Below, piece after piece: positions 25,621-32,914 of a stretch of DNA of 36,169 nucleotides. Below the pieces are notes generated by a model that ran no database searches, had not been told where the DNA came from, and was given only the letters and a program-made list of their open reading frames with translations. The translations under genes were made by a program, and so were the position numbers. The stretch is from a virus. Location of the stretch: positions 1 to 36,169 of the IMG/VR virus record IMGVR_UViG_3300001676_000018; one strand, given 5' to 3'. Numbering within the stretch: position 1 is the stretch's first letter; every line of letters begins with the position of its first letter.

Positions 25621-25754
25621 TAGACATTTCCTCCAAACAAAGTATTAAGTTTGCTACGGAAGGTTGTCCAACACATGGGCCCGCCTTGGTAACTACGCTT
25701 ACCCTTCTCGCCAGTCTTTCCCGGTGCCAGCCCCGCCCGAAGGTTATGGAGCAT
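25620..25754 (-). CDS. Tiny basic protein just before the capsid gene
   Basis: A 44-residue frame fills the space between the small acidic-basic gene and the capsid gene. It starts at ATG 25754 (MLHNLRAGLAPGKTGEKGKR) and ends LNTLFGGNV, and its TAA stop forms TAATG with the capsid start, the same join used across the operon. GGAG lies 10 bases upstream. The residues look coding (basic, with one Cys and one Trp) but match no family that I know. A role in head assembly is only suggested by position. Confidence 0.55.
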   Translation of the reverse strand: MLHNLRAGLAPGKTGEKGKRSYQGGPMCWTTFRSKLNTLFGGNV

Positions 25755-25761
25755 TGCTAGA

Positions 25762-25902
25762 TTACTCCATGCCCTTATCCTTGTCAAGTACCTCTTTGGG
25801 TTTCCCTACACTAATGTTACCTGTTACCTTCAACTTGCCCAGAGGGAACGAGAACGGCTTGGTCTCCTTCTCCTGCTTATCCTTGTCGGAGTCTTTACTC
25901 AA
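25762..25902 (-). CDS. Tiny charged protein after the scaffold gene
   Basis: This 46-residue product most likely starts at TTG 25902, which overlaps the scaffold stop by 8 bases and has AAGGGGG upstream. Longer frames that begin deeper in the scaffold gene are less likely. The N-terminus is extremely charged (SKDSDKDKQEKETK), then comes a short hydrophobic and Gly-containing section (PFSFPLGKLKVTGNISVG), then a charged end. No family is recognised. Small genes at this place sometimes encode head decoration or assembly helpers; this is inference. Confidence 0.55.
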   Translation of the reverse strand: MSKDSDKDKQEKETKPFSFPLGKLKVTGNISVGKPKEVLDKDKGME

Positions 25903-26659
25903 GCCCCACCCCCTTGAACGGATTCGGCTTGAGGCGTGCGTCAGACACCCCCTCATAGCCACGGTTGACCAAGTCGGTGATCTTCTCGTAGTACTCGACC
26001 TTTATCTTCTCGTGCTCGGGGTCCCTTATGTCAGAGAACGCTTTCATCTTCATTATTTCCCGAACCCGAATGGCAATAGCCATATCATCGGTCTCTCCAG
26101 CCATGCTGTCTCCTTGACCTTGTGTTGGTGCACTGCCGTCCATGAGCAGTTGCCCGATTGTTGTAAATAACTCATGAGATCCCTCGTCGCGTAGGTCAAC
26201 ACCAGACAGGGCTTCTTCTAGAATCTTACTATGTTCGGAAAGGGCTTCGACAGCACCTGCTGCGACTCCATGCGCCATGTCATAGTTATCGCCCCACTTC
26301 CCCTTCAGGCGATCCTCTGAGGCCTTCAGTGACGCTTCCGCTGCGTCTGCCGCCTCACCCTGCGCCTTGGCAAAGTGGTCAAACTGTCGCTGCGTTAGGT
26401 TGGCAGAGTGCGCCATGGGCTTGAAGCCCGCCAGCATCTCCTCCATACCCTCACCCACTGTGTAACCCTCAGGAGATTCCGGCATTCCCATCTTCTGGTA
26501 AAACGACGATACCTCCTCGGCTGACGAGTCGGCATTCGGAATACGAACAGAGTTACCCATGCGACTCTGCAACTCCTGGTAACTCTTAGCAAGAGAGTCC
26601 ACGTCATCAAACTTGCCCAGGATCTTATCTTCGACCACCGGGGTTTCGCTATCCTCCAC
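25895..26659 (-). CDS. Capsid scaffolding / assembly protein
   Basis: This acidic, helical 254-residue protein should guide assembly of the major capsid protein and then leave. The N-terminal signature of this podovirus family is present: LGKFDDVDSLAKSYQELQSR, then VRIPNADSS, then FYQKMGMPESPEGY, the equivalent of K-F-x-s-v-D-x-L-a-k-a-Y ... P ... LG.P..P.gY. The middle is alanine- and glutamate-rich helix, and the C-terminus is basic (RLKPNPFKG), which is usual for capsid contact. The GTG start at 26659 overlaps the previous stop by 11 bases. The major capsid gene follows after two tiny genes. Confidence 0.9.
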   Translation of the reverse strand: MEDSETPVVEDKILGKFDDVDSLAKSYQELQSRMGNSVRIPNADSSAEEVSSFYQKMGMPESPEGYTVGEGMEEMLAGFKPMAHSANLTQRQFDHFAKAQGEAADAAEASLKASEDRLKGKWGDNYDMAHGVAAGAVEALSEHSKILEEALSGVDLRDEGSHELFTTIGQLLMDGSAPTQGQGDSMAGETDDMAIAIRVREIMKMKAFSDIRDPEHEKIKVEYYEKITDLVNRGYEGVSDARLKPNPFKGVGLE

Positions 26660-26912
26660 TACTCTTCTCTTTTCTAGCGTTCTCTATCATGGCGTATATC
26701 TTCCAGTACGCCGAACGCAATCCGTGCCTCTTAGACATGGCCAAAGGATCAATATGCACCCTCAGTAGAGACCCCTCGGCCTCATGGCTCTTGTTTACCA
26801 ACTCTTCAGGCTCAAGTGTATCCTTAGCACCGAACATAGATTCTAGGTGCTTAAGTACCCTCTGACCCGCTGGATTATCAAACACAGCAAGATATGCGTC
26901 ATTTAGCGGCAT
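26649..26912 (-). CDS. Small Bbp19-like phage protein
   Basis: This 87-residue protein lies between the portal region and the scaffold. The pattern YLAVFDNPAGQRVLKHLESM (7-26) followed by a charged segment and AEGSLLRVHIDPLAM resembles the small Bbp19 family found at the same place in BPP-1-like podoviruses, where an F-x-x-x-x-G-x-x-V-L helix is followed by an E-G-R/S motif. The function of that family is not established. The start at ATG 26912 overlaps the previous stop by 14 bases. The similarity is by eye and is moderate. Confidence 0.65.
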   Translation of the reverse strand: MPLNDAYLAVFDNPAGQRVLKHLESMFGAKDTLEPEELVNKSHEAEGSLLRVHIDPLAMSKRHGLRSAYWKIYAMIENARKEKSSGG

Positions 26913-27783
26913 TCTTCTCTTTCCATCCCCAGCCTAGATTTGGTATATACTTGTCATACCACGGGGGCGGGGTCCAAGAAGCGCCTGAAGTGGTAGTGTG
27001 CAGACTGCGGGTCTGTGTCCCTCTCCTATGCATCTCACCAATAGCCGTGTTATTGGAAACGTGTTCTCGCATTAACTGGTACCTAGCGAAAAGAACAGGA
27101 GCAGACGTCCCGAGATTCAAACTACCGCTCTTGCTAGCCCAAGAGTATAGGGAGTCCAGTTTTCCTAGAGCCTTCCTGGTTCTACTATAACCGTCAGTTG
27201 GCTTACCCATAATGTTGGCGAACATCATTCCTACACTGCCTACACCTCTCGCCCTATTATGGAACTCACTGACGTTCCGCAGAAACTCTCCGCCTTTGGT
27301 TCCTGGACGCAACATTGCGAACGGCTTTGGAGCAGTAAGAAACGGGGTTGCCCACTCGCTTACCATTTGGGTTACTCGACGTCGTTTGTCTATTGGCCCC
27401 AATGTGGAAGGACGCATGGCATGCTTGAATACGTCATGACCCGCCTTCCCCATTTTTTCTTGAAGTTTCCCAAGTTTACCTAGCGTTCTTCCAACAGCAC
27501 TAATAACCTTGTGCTTTATGGGGTTGTCTAGTTTGCTCTTTGCCGCCGCTGCGTCCCCAATCCAATCAGCATGTCGCAGCATTTTCCACTTCTTTGCAGC
27601 AACAAACGCCACTTTCGTTGCCTTATGGGCAGCAGCCAATGGGATAGGTATTAAATAACTTGCTGTCTCCAAGCCAGAACTCGCTCCTCTGGCCTGTGCC
27701 TTACTGGTACCCTTGTTGAACTCTACCAGATCATTCCCCTTGAAACCGGATCTGGCGGCTATTAAGTGATCGAACTTATCCAC
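26899..27783 (-). CDS. Unknown basic protein between portal and scaffold
   Basis: This 294-residue protein starts at GTG 27783 (MDKFDHLIAARSGFKG), overlapping the portal stop by 8 bases and preceded by AAGGGG. The longer frame to 27852 is read from portal sequence and is rejected. It is Lys- and Arg-rich with helical parts (LGKLGKLQEKMGKAGHDVFK; RKALGKLDSLYSWASKS) and one hydrophobic patch (ASYLIPIPLAAAHKATKVAF). There are no known motifs. Its place in the head gene cluster suggests a structural or head-completion role. Confidence 0.75.
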   Translation of the reverse strand: MDKFDHLIAARSGFKGNDLVEFNKGTSKAQARGASSGLETASYLIPIPLAAAHKATKVAFVAAKKWKMLRHADWIGDAAAAKSKLDNPIKHKVISAVGRTLGKLGKLQEKMGKAGHDVFKHAMRPSTLGPIDKRRRVTQMVSEWATPFLTAPKPFAMLRPGTKGGEFLRNVSEFHNRARGVGSVGMMFANIMGKPTDGYSRTRKALGKLDSLYSWASKSGSLNLGTSAPVLFARYQLMREHVSNNTAIGEMHRRGTQTRSLHTTTSGASWTPPPWYDKYIPNLGWGWKEKNAAK

Positions 27784-29374
27784 CTGGGGGCCCCTTCTGT
27801 GGTGAATCCTGTTGCATTTGCTGCAACCTATCTTGAGCCGAACGCTCCGCACGCGCCTGCCTTATTTCGTCTATTTCCTGTTGACTCCTAAAGATTTCCG
27901 CCGGAACGTCCGACATCCTACTATCGAAGGAACGTAAGCGGTCAGGGTCAATGTCCTCTATATAAGCAGGATCCTGTGTCGCTTGGTACAATGCAAGCCT
28001 GCGCTCCAAGAACGACATAACCCGTGCAGCAGATTCCTGCTTCTGTGCAGAGAAGAACGGGGAAGCAAACCTCACCACCGCTTGAACCTCGCCACCTACC
28101 GCATCAGCCATAGCCTCTGCTTCTGGTAGTTTACCATTCCTCGCCATGATACCAATCACCGACTGGATTGCCGGACCAAGGAACTCGTCATTAATGATGT
28201 CGGCTGCGGACGCAAGTCTCTGGAGGCTCCTGGCCTGCCGCTGCCTGGACTCCTCGGCAGAACGGGGCTGACTGGTAGGTTCAGCAAGAACGTCGGAGAG
28301 GAACGCCTGTCGGATCTGGTCCCGGTCGTCCCTGGCGATCTTGTCAGCAGCAGCGTAGTCGGCGCCACTACGGAGGTAGTTTGGGGATATCTTTACAGGT
28401 GGTCGTGTCACCAGCATACCCCCTGCTGTCATGTCCATGTCAACCATACTATCGTCTTCAACCATTAGTGGCGGGTTGAGATCTTTACCTGCGGCGATAA
28501 GTATTTGTCTCCTTAGTTCACTTAGCCCTCTAGCGTCGGCCCTGGCTAAGTGTCCACGCCCACGTCCGTACTCCTCGCCGTCAACACGGTGAAGCCTGCT
28601 AACAACGAATGGTGGAATGTCGTAGCCGTCCTCTTTAAGTATACGACCGCCTCCCGACTCACTAACATAGAGACTACGGTATTTCTTGGTTGTTTTTGCT
28701 GGGAGGCCACCGAACACCCGGTTCTCGTTCTCGAATACAAACTGATAGTAATCTACCAGTTCCATTTGCTTACCTTGGGAAAGGTTCTGTAATGCGTCTT
28801 TGCCTGGGTCCTTAAAGAATCGCGCTGCGTCAATAGAGGGCATCTGGTACCTGCGGGCAACCATAATGATACGCCCACCCTTACCCTGAGACCACCACAT
28901 TTGACCTATAGGAACAGACTCAAAGGTGATCCCATTGTTTGAGTTAGGACTTAACGTGTCTTCCTCTATCATTAGAGTAGCGTTGCCTAGCACAATCAGA
29001 TCCCGCAACACCGACGTAGACTCGCTATAGAAGTTGCTATCGGCCAGTTGGGCTAGAACCCTCTGTGCTGTAATGTCCAGAGTCTTCTTCGCAACGTCGT
29101 CGTGTGTGAAGTCGTACGGGGGGACAAGCCTCAACCAGTCCTGGGACGGTGGAAGCAATGAACCCTTCATGAAGTTAACTAACTGGTCTGCGGCAATCAT
29201 GGCTGTAGAGTCAAATACAGGGTGGACCCTCTGCGAGCCCTTAGCCTTCTTGGTTGTGATGTCACCCCTGAAGGGCATCATGTAGTTTGAAATGTCCTGC
29301 CATGCCCCCTCATGGGCAGAGCGACTGGACTTCATCGTACTTAACCTGGCTAATAGTTCTTGTACTTCTGTCAA
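27776..29374 (-). CDS. Portal (head-tail connector) protein, T7 gp8-like
   Basis: This 532-residue protein forms the dodecameric ring through which DNA enters and leaves the head. The start is TTG 29374, with GGAGG 5 bases upstream; an earlier in-frame TTG at 29386 has no such site. Family features are GAWQDISNYMMPFRG near the N-terminus, the LVNFMKGSLLPPSQDWLRLV segment (matching the usual G-L-T-S-P-x-x-x-W-F), the region with TSQPRSAEESRQRQARSLQR and LGPAIQSVIGIMARNGKLP, and a Gln-rich coiled C-terminus. It follows TerL with a 1-base gap between stop and start. Confidence 0.93.
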   Translation of the reverse strand: MTEVQELLARLSTMKSSRSAHEGAWQDISNYMMPFRGDITTKKAKGSQRVHPVFDSTAMIAADQLVNFMKGSLLPPSQDWLRLVPPYDFTHDDVAKKTLDITAQRVLAQLADSNFYSESTSVLRDLIVLGNATLMIEEDTLSPNSNNGITFESVPIGQMWWSQGKGGRIIMVARRYQMPSIDAARFFKDPGKDALQNLSQGKQMELVDYYQFVFENENRVFGGLPAKTTKKYRSLYVSESGGGRILKEDGYDIPPFVVSRLHRVDGEEYGRGRGHLARADARGLSELRRQILIAAGKDLNPPLMVEDDSMVDMDMTAGGMLVTRPPVKISPNYLRSGADYAAADKIARDDRDQIRQAFLSDVLAEPTSQPRSAEESRQRQARSLQRLASAADIINDEFLGPAIQSVIGIMARNGKLPEAEAMADAVGGEVQAVVRFASPFFSAQKQESAARVMSFLERRLALYQATQDPAYIEDIDPDRLRSFDSRMSDVPAEIFRSQQEIDEIRQARAERSAQDRLQQMQQDSPQKGPPGG

Positions 29375-29375
29375 T

Positions 29376-30821
29376 CTAACCTCCAAAGAAGTCCTGCTCG
29401 GGGAGCCTGAAGGACCTCATCTGCGCCCTTGCATTCCCTGGCTTCGCTAGGTGTAGCATCATAATAGCCTTATGCAAGGAGTCAATGCAGTGATCTTCCT
29501 GCCGTGGAACTATTTTTCCACTTTTATGCCTATATCTCCGCATCTCTGTCAGGATCTCCTTAGTTCCCCGTAACATGAATAAAAGGTTGCCCTGGTTCAT
29601 CATATCCAAGGTCCGCTCTATGACGCTCATTAGAGCACGAGTCTTCGATCCAGTCATAGGGTCTATCATGTGCGCGGCCTCCGGCAGAACATTGACACCC
29701 ATTTTCCTGAGTTGGGATACAACGGTTCCAGACGAGGTCTCCCTCATTGCGTCATGGGGCCAAGCCACGGGGATCTCACGACCACCCATACCGATCAACC
29801 GACTGCCAAAGTCAGCGACAGACATCCTCTCCGACTTGAAGTCCTGAACAACGTAAGTAATGCCAGAGTTTGGGTCGCTTGATAACTTTACCGCAGCCCA
29901 CTTGCCCGTAGTGTGCGCAAGGTCTATGCCTATGATCTGCTTGTGGTACTTGGCCACCTGGAAGTCCGCAGTAGTGATCACCTCGTGTGGAACATTGTAG
30001 ATCAACCCCTGACTGGCGACCGGCCTTCCGTACAGACGCGCCTCTGCGAATGGGTTGTTCTCATACTTCTTCAACAAGTGGTTACGCTGTTCAACAGCCA
30101 TGTGAGTAGCCTTGGTTATGTCGTAGTTGAGCAGTCTCTTGATCTCACCGTTCGACCCCTCGAACATTAGGTACAGTTCAGTCTCACCCCTCAGTGGAGT
30201 CATTGCGATGTCTACATATCCGCCAGTCGCATTTGTACGTGCGGACAGTTCCTCGTAGACCAGCATTTCAGGTTCCTCGTCAATCGCTACCAAGTCTAGC
30301 GAGTAACCCTGGAGCCTGCGCCACCCCGTAGAGTACGAGAATACATAGGCCTTGCTGTACCCGTCGAACTCGCCGTTCGCGTCGAAGTGCTTGACCCTGA
30401 AGTAGTCGATCTGATTGGCCACCCCGCCCGTCATTCGGGTTATATCCTTTTCTGGATCAAAGGAGCCCTTTGGGAAGTAGCCAGCACCCCGGTCTTCTGG
30501 TGGGCCAATGAGTCGGTTGACTAACAAGTCACGTGTTGATTGTGCCGTCTCTCCACCTAGTCCAGCAGAGATAGGCTTCTCAAACCTGACCCCCGTATAC
30601 CAACTAGGGTAGAGCCCTGTCATGTGATACGTGAACTTCATCATTAGAGCAGTGGACTTGCCCGCCTGATTAGCACCAGTGAGCATCGTTTCCTTGCTGT
30701 CCGCGTTTATGAAGTCACGCTGGCGCTCGTTCGCAGAGATAGAACCAAGTAGATCCTTCTCCCTTCGATTAAGCAGTTCCTGCTCTATCTCAATGAGACG
30801 AAGTAGTTCTTCATTCTCCAT
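29376..30821 (-). CDS. terL: Terminase large subunit
   Basis: This 481-residue ATPase-nuclease packages DNA into the procapsid. The ATPase half shows Walker A GANQAGKST (49-57), Walker B LVAIDEE (177-183) and the coupling motif AMTPL (206-210). The nuclease half shows the RNase-H-like acids: IIGIDLAHTTGKWAAV with D300, WPHD with D357, and the late ED-x-x-x-D cluster (442-447). ATG 30821 lies inside the end of the small subunit gene (11-base overlap), so translation is coupled; no strong ribosome site precedes it. Length is normal for the podovirus type. Confidence 0.97.
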   Translation of the reverse strand: MENEELLRLIEIEQELLNRREKDLLGSISANERQRDFINADSKETMLTGANQAGKSTALMMKFTYHMTGLYPSWYTGVRFEKPISAGLGGETAQSTRDLLVNRLIGPPEDRGAGYFPKGSFDPEKDITRMTGGVANQIDYFRVKHFDANGEFDGYSKAYVFSYSTGWRRLQGYSLDLVAIDEEPEMLVYEELSARTNATGGYVDIAMTPLRGETELYLMFEGSNGEIKRLLNYDITKATHMAVEQRNHLLKKYENNPFAEARLYGRPVASQGLIYNVPHEVITTADFQVAKYHKQIIGIDLAHTTGKWAAVKLSSDPNSGITYVVQDFKSERMSVADFGSRLIGMGGREIPVAWPHDAMRETSSGTVVSQLRKMGVNVLPEAAHMIDPMTGSKTRALMSVIERTLDMMNQGNLLFMLRGTKEILTEMRRYRHKSGKIVPRQEDHCIDSLHKAIMMLHLAKPGNARAQMRSFRLPEQDFFGG

Positions 30822-31374
30822 CCAGGCTCAGCCTACCCCTCTGTAGCAACCTTAACATTTCCACCAGTTCCTTGTCTGACTTCTGGTTAAGCCGTACCTC
30901 GTCCTTGTCGGTCTGATCCTGCTTTGGCAAAACCTGCGGTATTATAGACCTGCCGAAAAACATTAGTATTTTGTCGCCCTCAGTAGTTCCGGGCTCCGCA
31001 AGAGAAGCCATGTGTACCAGTTTATTGAACAGCCCAACTTCGACCAGCATGTTCAAGAACTCCGTCTTAACCTCATAGCCGTCCCGCCACACTGTGCTCG
31101 GACAGGGTAGCGTATCTAAAGAACCATTGGACCTCGATAACTGCCATATCTCACGGAAGTCGTCGTCCGTCTGAGAGGCTGAGAACGCATACTCATAAGG
31201 GATACCTACCAGTTCACATGCCGACTTGAAGGAGTGGCCAGACTCAACGGCCTCCTTCAACTTGTTCTTTACTCCAAGTCGGAGCATCATGTCATCATAA
31301 TCGGACTGCCTCTTTGGATCCACCTTTGGCGGGTCTGGATTTGACACATTAACTCTTCCGTTGGGGACTAACAT
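30811..31374 (-). CDS. Terminase small subunit, probable
   Basis: This gene lies directly before TerL and overlaps it by 11 bases. The product (187 residues from ATG 31374) has helical segments that fit a DNA-recognition domain: LGVKNKLKEAVESGHSFKSA, then CELVGIPYEYAFSASQTDDD, which reads like a helix-turn-helix with a typical x-x-A-C-x-x-x-G-I-x-x-x-x-x turn. The C-terminus is charged (KSDKELVEMLRLLQRGR) as in TerL-binding ends. The start is uncertain: ATG 31374 has no ribosome site, while GTG 31347 is preceded by GGAAGAG at 5 bases. Longer starts to 31455 overlap the divergent gene. The call rests mainly on gene order and the helix-turn-helix. Confidence 0.78.
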   Translation of the reverse strand: MLVPNGRVNVSNPDPPKVDPKRQSDYDDMMLRLGVKNKLKEAVESGHSFKSACELVGIPYEYAFSASQTDDDFREIWQLSRSNGSLDTLPCPSTVWRDGYEVKTEFLNMLVEVGLFNKLVHMASLAEPGTTEGDKILMFFGRSIIPQVLPKQDQTDKDEVRLNQKSDKELVEMLRLLQRGRLSLDGE

Positions 31375-31573
31375 GGCATTCAAGTGTGACCGCTGCCTAG
31401 AAGCATACGACCACATACCTACTGTGATCAAGGCCGTGTCGGAGAACCATTTCATTTGCCCCGTCTGCGCCTACGACCTAAGGCTACTGCTCGAAGCGTT
31501 CGTGGACAAGAGCCCACACAACGGGGCGAGAAGATTAGTCGGCTCCAAGTTGGTATTCAGAACCGACTTATGA
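31373..31573 (+). CDS. Small zinc-ribbon protein, divergent from the terminase genes
   Basis: This 66-residue protein has two cysteine knuckles, C5-x2-C8 (KCDRC) and C29-x2-C32 (CPVC), that would bind one zinc ion. The remainder is a helical region (YDLRLLLEAFVDKS) and a basic end. ATG 31373 has GGGGA about 5 bases upstream; a TTG at 31361 is also open. It is the first plus-strand gene of the right arm and starts on the same CATG as the possible ATG of the terminase small subunit. Small zinc ribbons in phages may bind DNA, RNA or polymerase, but none can be specified here. Confidence 0.75.
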   Translation: MAFKCDRCLEAYDHIPTVIKAVSENHFICPVCAYDLRLLLEAFVDKSPHNGARRLVGSKLVFRTDL

Positions 31574-31590
31574 AAACTCGATAAAAATGT

Positions 31591-31620
31591 TTGACACGGA
31601 TACCCGGTCCATGGTACGGT
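31591..31620 (+). promoter_or_regulatory. Sigma-70-like promoter before the SSB gene
   Basis: A perfect TTGACA (31591-31596) is followed after 18 bases by TACGGT (31615-31620), preceded by TG as in an extended -10 element. The -10 itself matches only three of six bases. The spacer and -10 also hold an imperfect palindrome centred on CCATGG (31609-31614), which could be an operator. The SSB start is 38 bases downstream with AGGAGG at 31646-31651. Confidence 0.55.
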
Positions 31621-31657
31621 CTCCCGCCGTTTAGTACCCCTAGTTAGGAGGACTGCA

Positions 31658-32047
31658 ATGCAGTTCAACAATCTCACCATCTCAGGCAACCTCGTTGGTG
31701 CCCCTGAGATGGACATCACCAAGAACGGAACAGACGTAGCACAGTTCCGTATCGCCAACAACCTCGGTTCGCAGGAGAAGAGGCACACCAACTTCCTCGA
31801 CGTGACTGTCTACGGGAAGGGCGCCGAAAACTGCGAGAAGTATCTGGCAAAAGGCGACTCCGTGCTTATCACTGGGACCCTCCGCATTGACGAGTACAAG
31901 ACTCGTGACGGTGAACCACGGAAGGCTATCATTGTCGAGTGCAACAACGTTCAGTTCGTCAAGTGCAAGGCGTGGGCTGAGTCTGAGGAGTACGTGGCCA
32001 CTCCCAAGCAATCCAGGGCCCCGGTAACTGAGGAGACACCCTTCTAG
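31658..32047 (+). CDS. ssb: Single-stranded DNA-binding protein
   Basis: This 129-residue OB-fold protein coats single strands in replication and recombination. The family pattern is clear: NNLTISGNLVGAPEM, AQFRIANN, FLDVTVYGKGAENCEKYLAK, GDSVLITGTLRIDEYKTRDG and the final strand of the OB fold. The tail is short and ends EETPF, a variant of the acidic DDDIPF tip through which SSB recruits partner proteins; only two acids remain next to the tip. ATG 31658 has AGGAGG 6 bases upstream, and a promoter-like site lies before it. It is likely to serve the YqaJ/ERF system and the primase-helicase. Confidence 0.95.
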   Translation: MQFNNLTISGNLVGAPEMDITKNGTDVAQFRIANNLGSQEKRHTNFLDVTVYGKGAENCEKYLAKGDSVLITGTLRIDEYKTRDGEPRKAIIVECNNVQFVKCKAWAESEEYVATPKQSRAPVTEETPF

Positions 32048-32064
32048 TACCGCCGGATGAGGAC

Positions 32065-32093
32065 GGTGGCTGCGCCGTGGATGCGTAGCCACC
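32065..32093 (+). other. Strong hairpin after the SSB gene
   Basis: Bases 32065-32074 pair with 32084-32093 (10 bp, one G-T wobble, 9-base loop), starting 17 bases after the SSB stop. A competing stem can form between 32049-32054 and 32061-32067, which shares three bases with the first. No T run follows, so a simple terminator is not supported. An attenuator or an RNA-end-protecting hairpin that keeps the SSB message separate is possible. Confidence 0.5.
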
Positions 32094-32111
32094 AAACTCT
32101 AGAGAATCACC

Positions 32112-32708
32112 ATGAAGATAGAAGACCACATATTCAAGCAGATGTGCGACAGAAAAGATAACTACCCAGTCCACCCAGAAATGATCAGGCTCTACCTACC
32201 CTGCATAGAGGACTTCCGAAAAGTAGTCCCACCCATAATGTCGTCAGAAGACCTCGATTGGATCTACCTCCGCCACTGCAACCACGGTAGGGACTCCTCG
32301 CCAGCGTGGCGTAGTAGACTAATGTACTACATAAACCACTTCGTTAAACTCAGGACGGACCCTGACTTCATATCCTCCGAGGCTGCGGTATGCCACCTAA
32401 CGAACAACCAAAACTATCAGAAGAATCGGTGGAAAGTCATTCGCAAAATGGAGGAGGCTGCGGGAGCAGACGGAGACGAGATCGACTTCGTTGAATGGTA
32501 TACCAACAAAGGAAACAGGGACTACAGGTCGAAGAAGTATATCCCAGTCTCGCATGACGGTAGACCTGTGATAAGTAGGGACCACAATGGTTGGTATCCC
32601 ACACACCATATAAACGGGCGAAGATTGCCTTGTAAGCGACTAGCACTACTATACGCAAAAGCAAAAGCCAGGGAGAGATTTATGGATATGCTAGAAAGGG
32701 TATTATGA
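32112..32708 (+). CDS. Unknown protein in replication block
   Basis: The product has 198 residues from ATG 32112, with only a weak ribosome site (TAGAGA). It is rich in aromatic and basic residues: MIRLYLPCIEDFRKVVPP, DLDWIYLRHCNHGRDSS, SRLMYYINHFVKLRTD and KKYIPVSHDGRPVISRD. His and Cys are present but do not form a clear HNH or zinc pattern. The last part is a long basic helix (LALLYAKAKARERFMDMLER). No family is recognised. It lies between SSB and the primase-helicase, with a 4-base ATGA overlap to the next gene, which points to a replication-linked role. Confidence 0.75.
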   Translation: MKIEDHIFKQMCDRKDNYPVHPEMIRLYLPCIEDFRKVVPPIMSSEDLDWIYLRHCNHGRDSSPAWRSRLMYYINHFVKLRTDPDFISSEAAVCHLTNNQNYQKNRWKVIRKMEEAAGADGDEIDFVEWYTNKGNRDYRSKKYIPVSHDGRPVISRDHNGWYPTHHINGRRLPCKRLALLYAKAKARERFMDMLERVL

Positions 32709-32914
32709 ACAAGAACGGGTACCATGCTATTGAGGGCAGAGGCGTGCTATACGAAGTGATCACACGTGTCCATATTGACAAAGACACGGTCACAATACAA
32801 CTTTTTAGGGCCCACACTGTCGAGCCCTTTGGCGAGTTGCAAGTACCCAAAGAACACATACGGGGACTTGTAGCGCAACTTCTTCCACACGAAAGGTGCG
32901 CAGGAGATGCATAG
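32705..32914 (+). CDS. Small unknown protein before the primase-helicase
   Basis: This 69-residue product begins at ATG 32705, inside the ATGA overlap with the previous stop. Its own end overlaps the primase-helicase start by 8 bases, so the three are probably translated as a coupled set. The pattern is beta-rich in the middle (GVLYEVITRVHIDKDTVTIQ, LFRAHTV) and helical at the end (HIRGLVAQLL). No known family. The tight packing with replication genes suggests an accessory protein. Confidence 0.72.
   Translation: MNKNGYHAIEGRGVLYEVITRVHIDKDTVTIQLFRAHTVEPFGELQVPKEHIRGLVAQLLPHERCAGDA

Noticed and set aside
32112-32708. HNH endonuclease
   Set aside because: His and Asn residues are present, but the spacing and the zinc or beta-beta-alpha pattern of HNH proteins are not.
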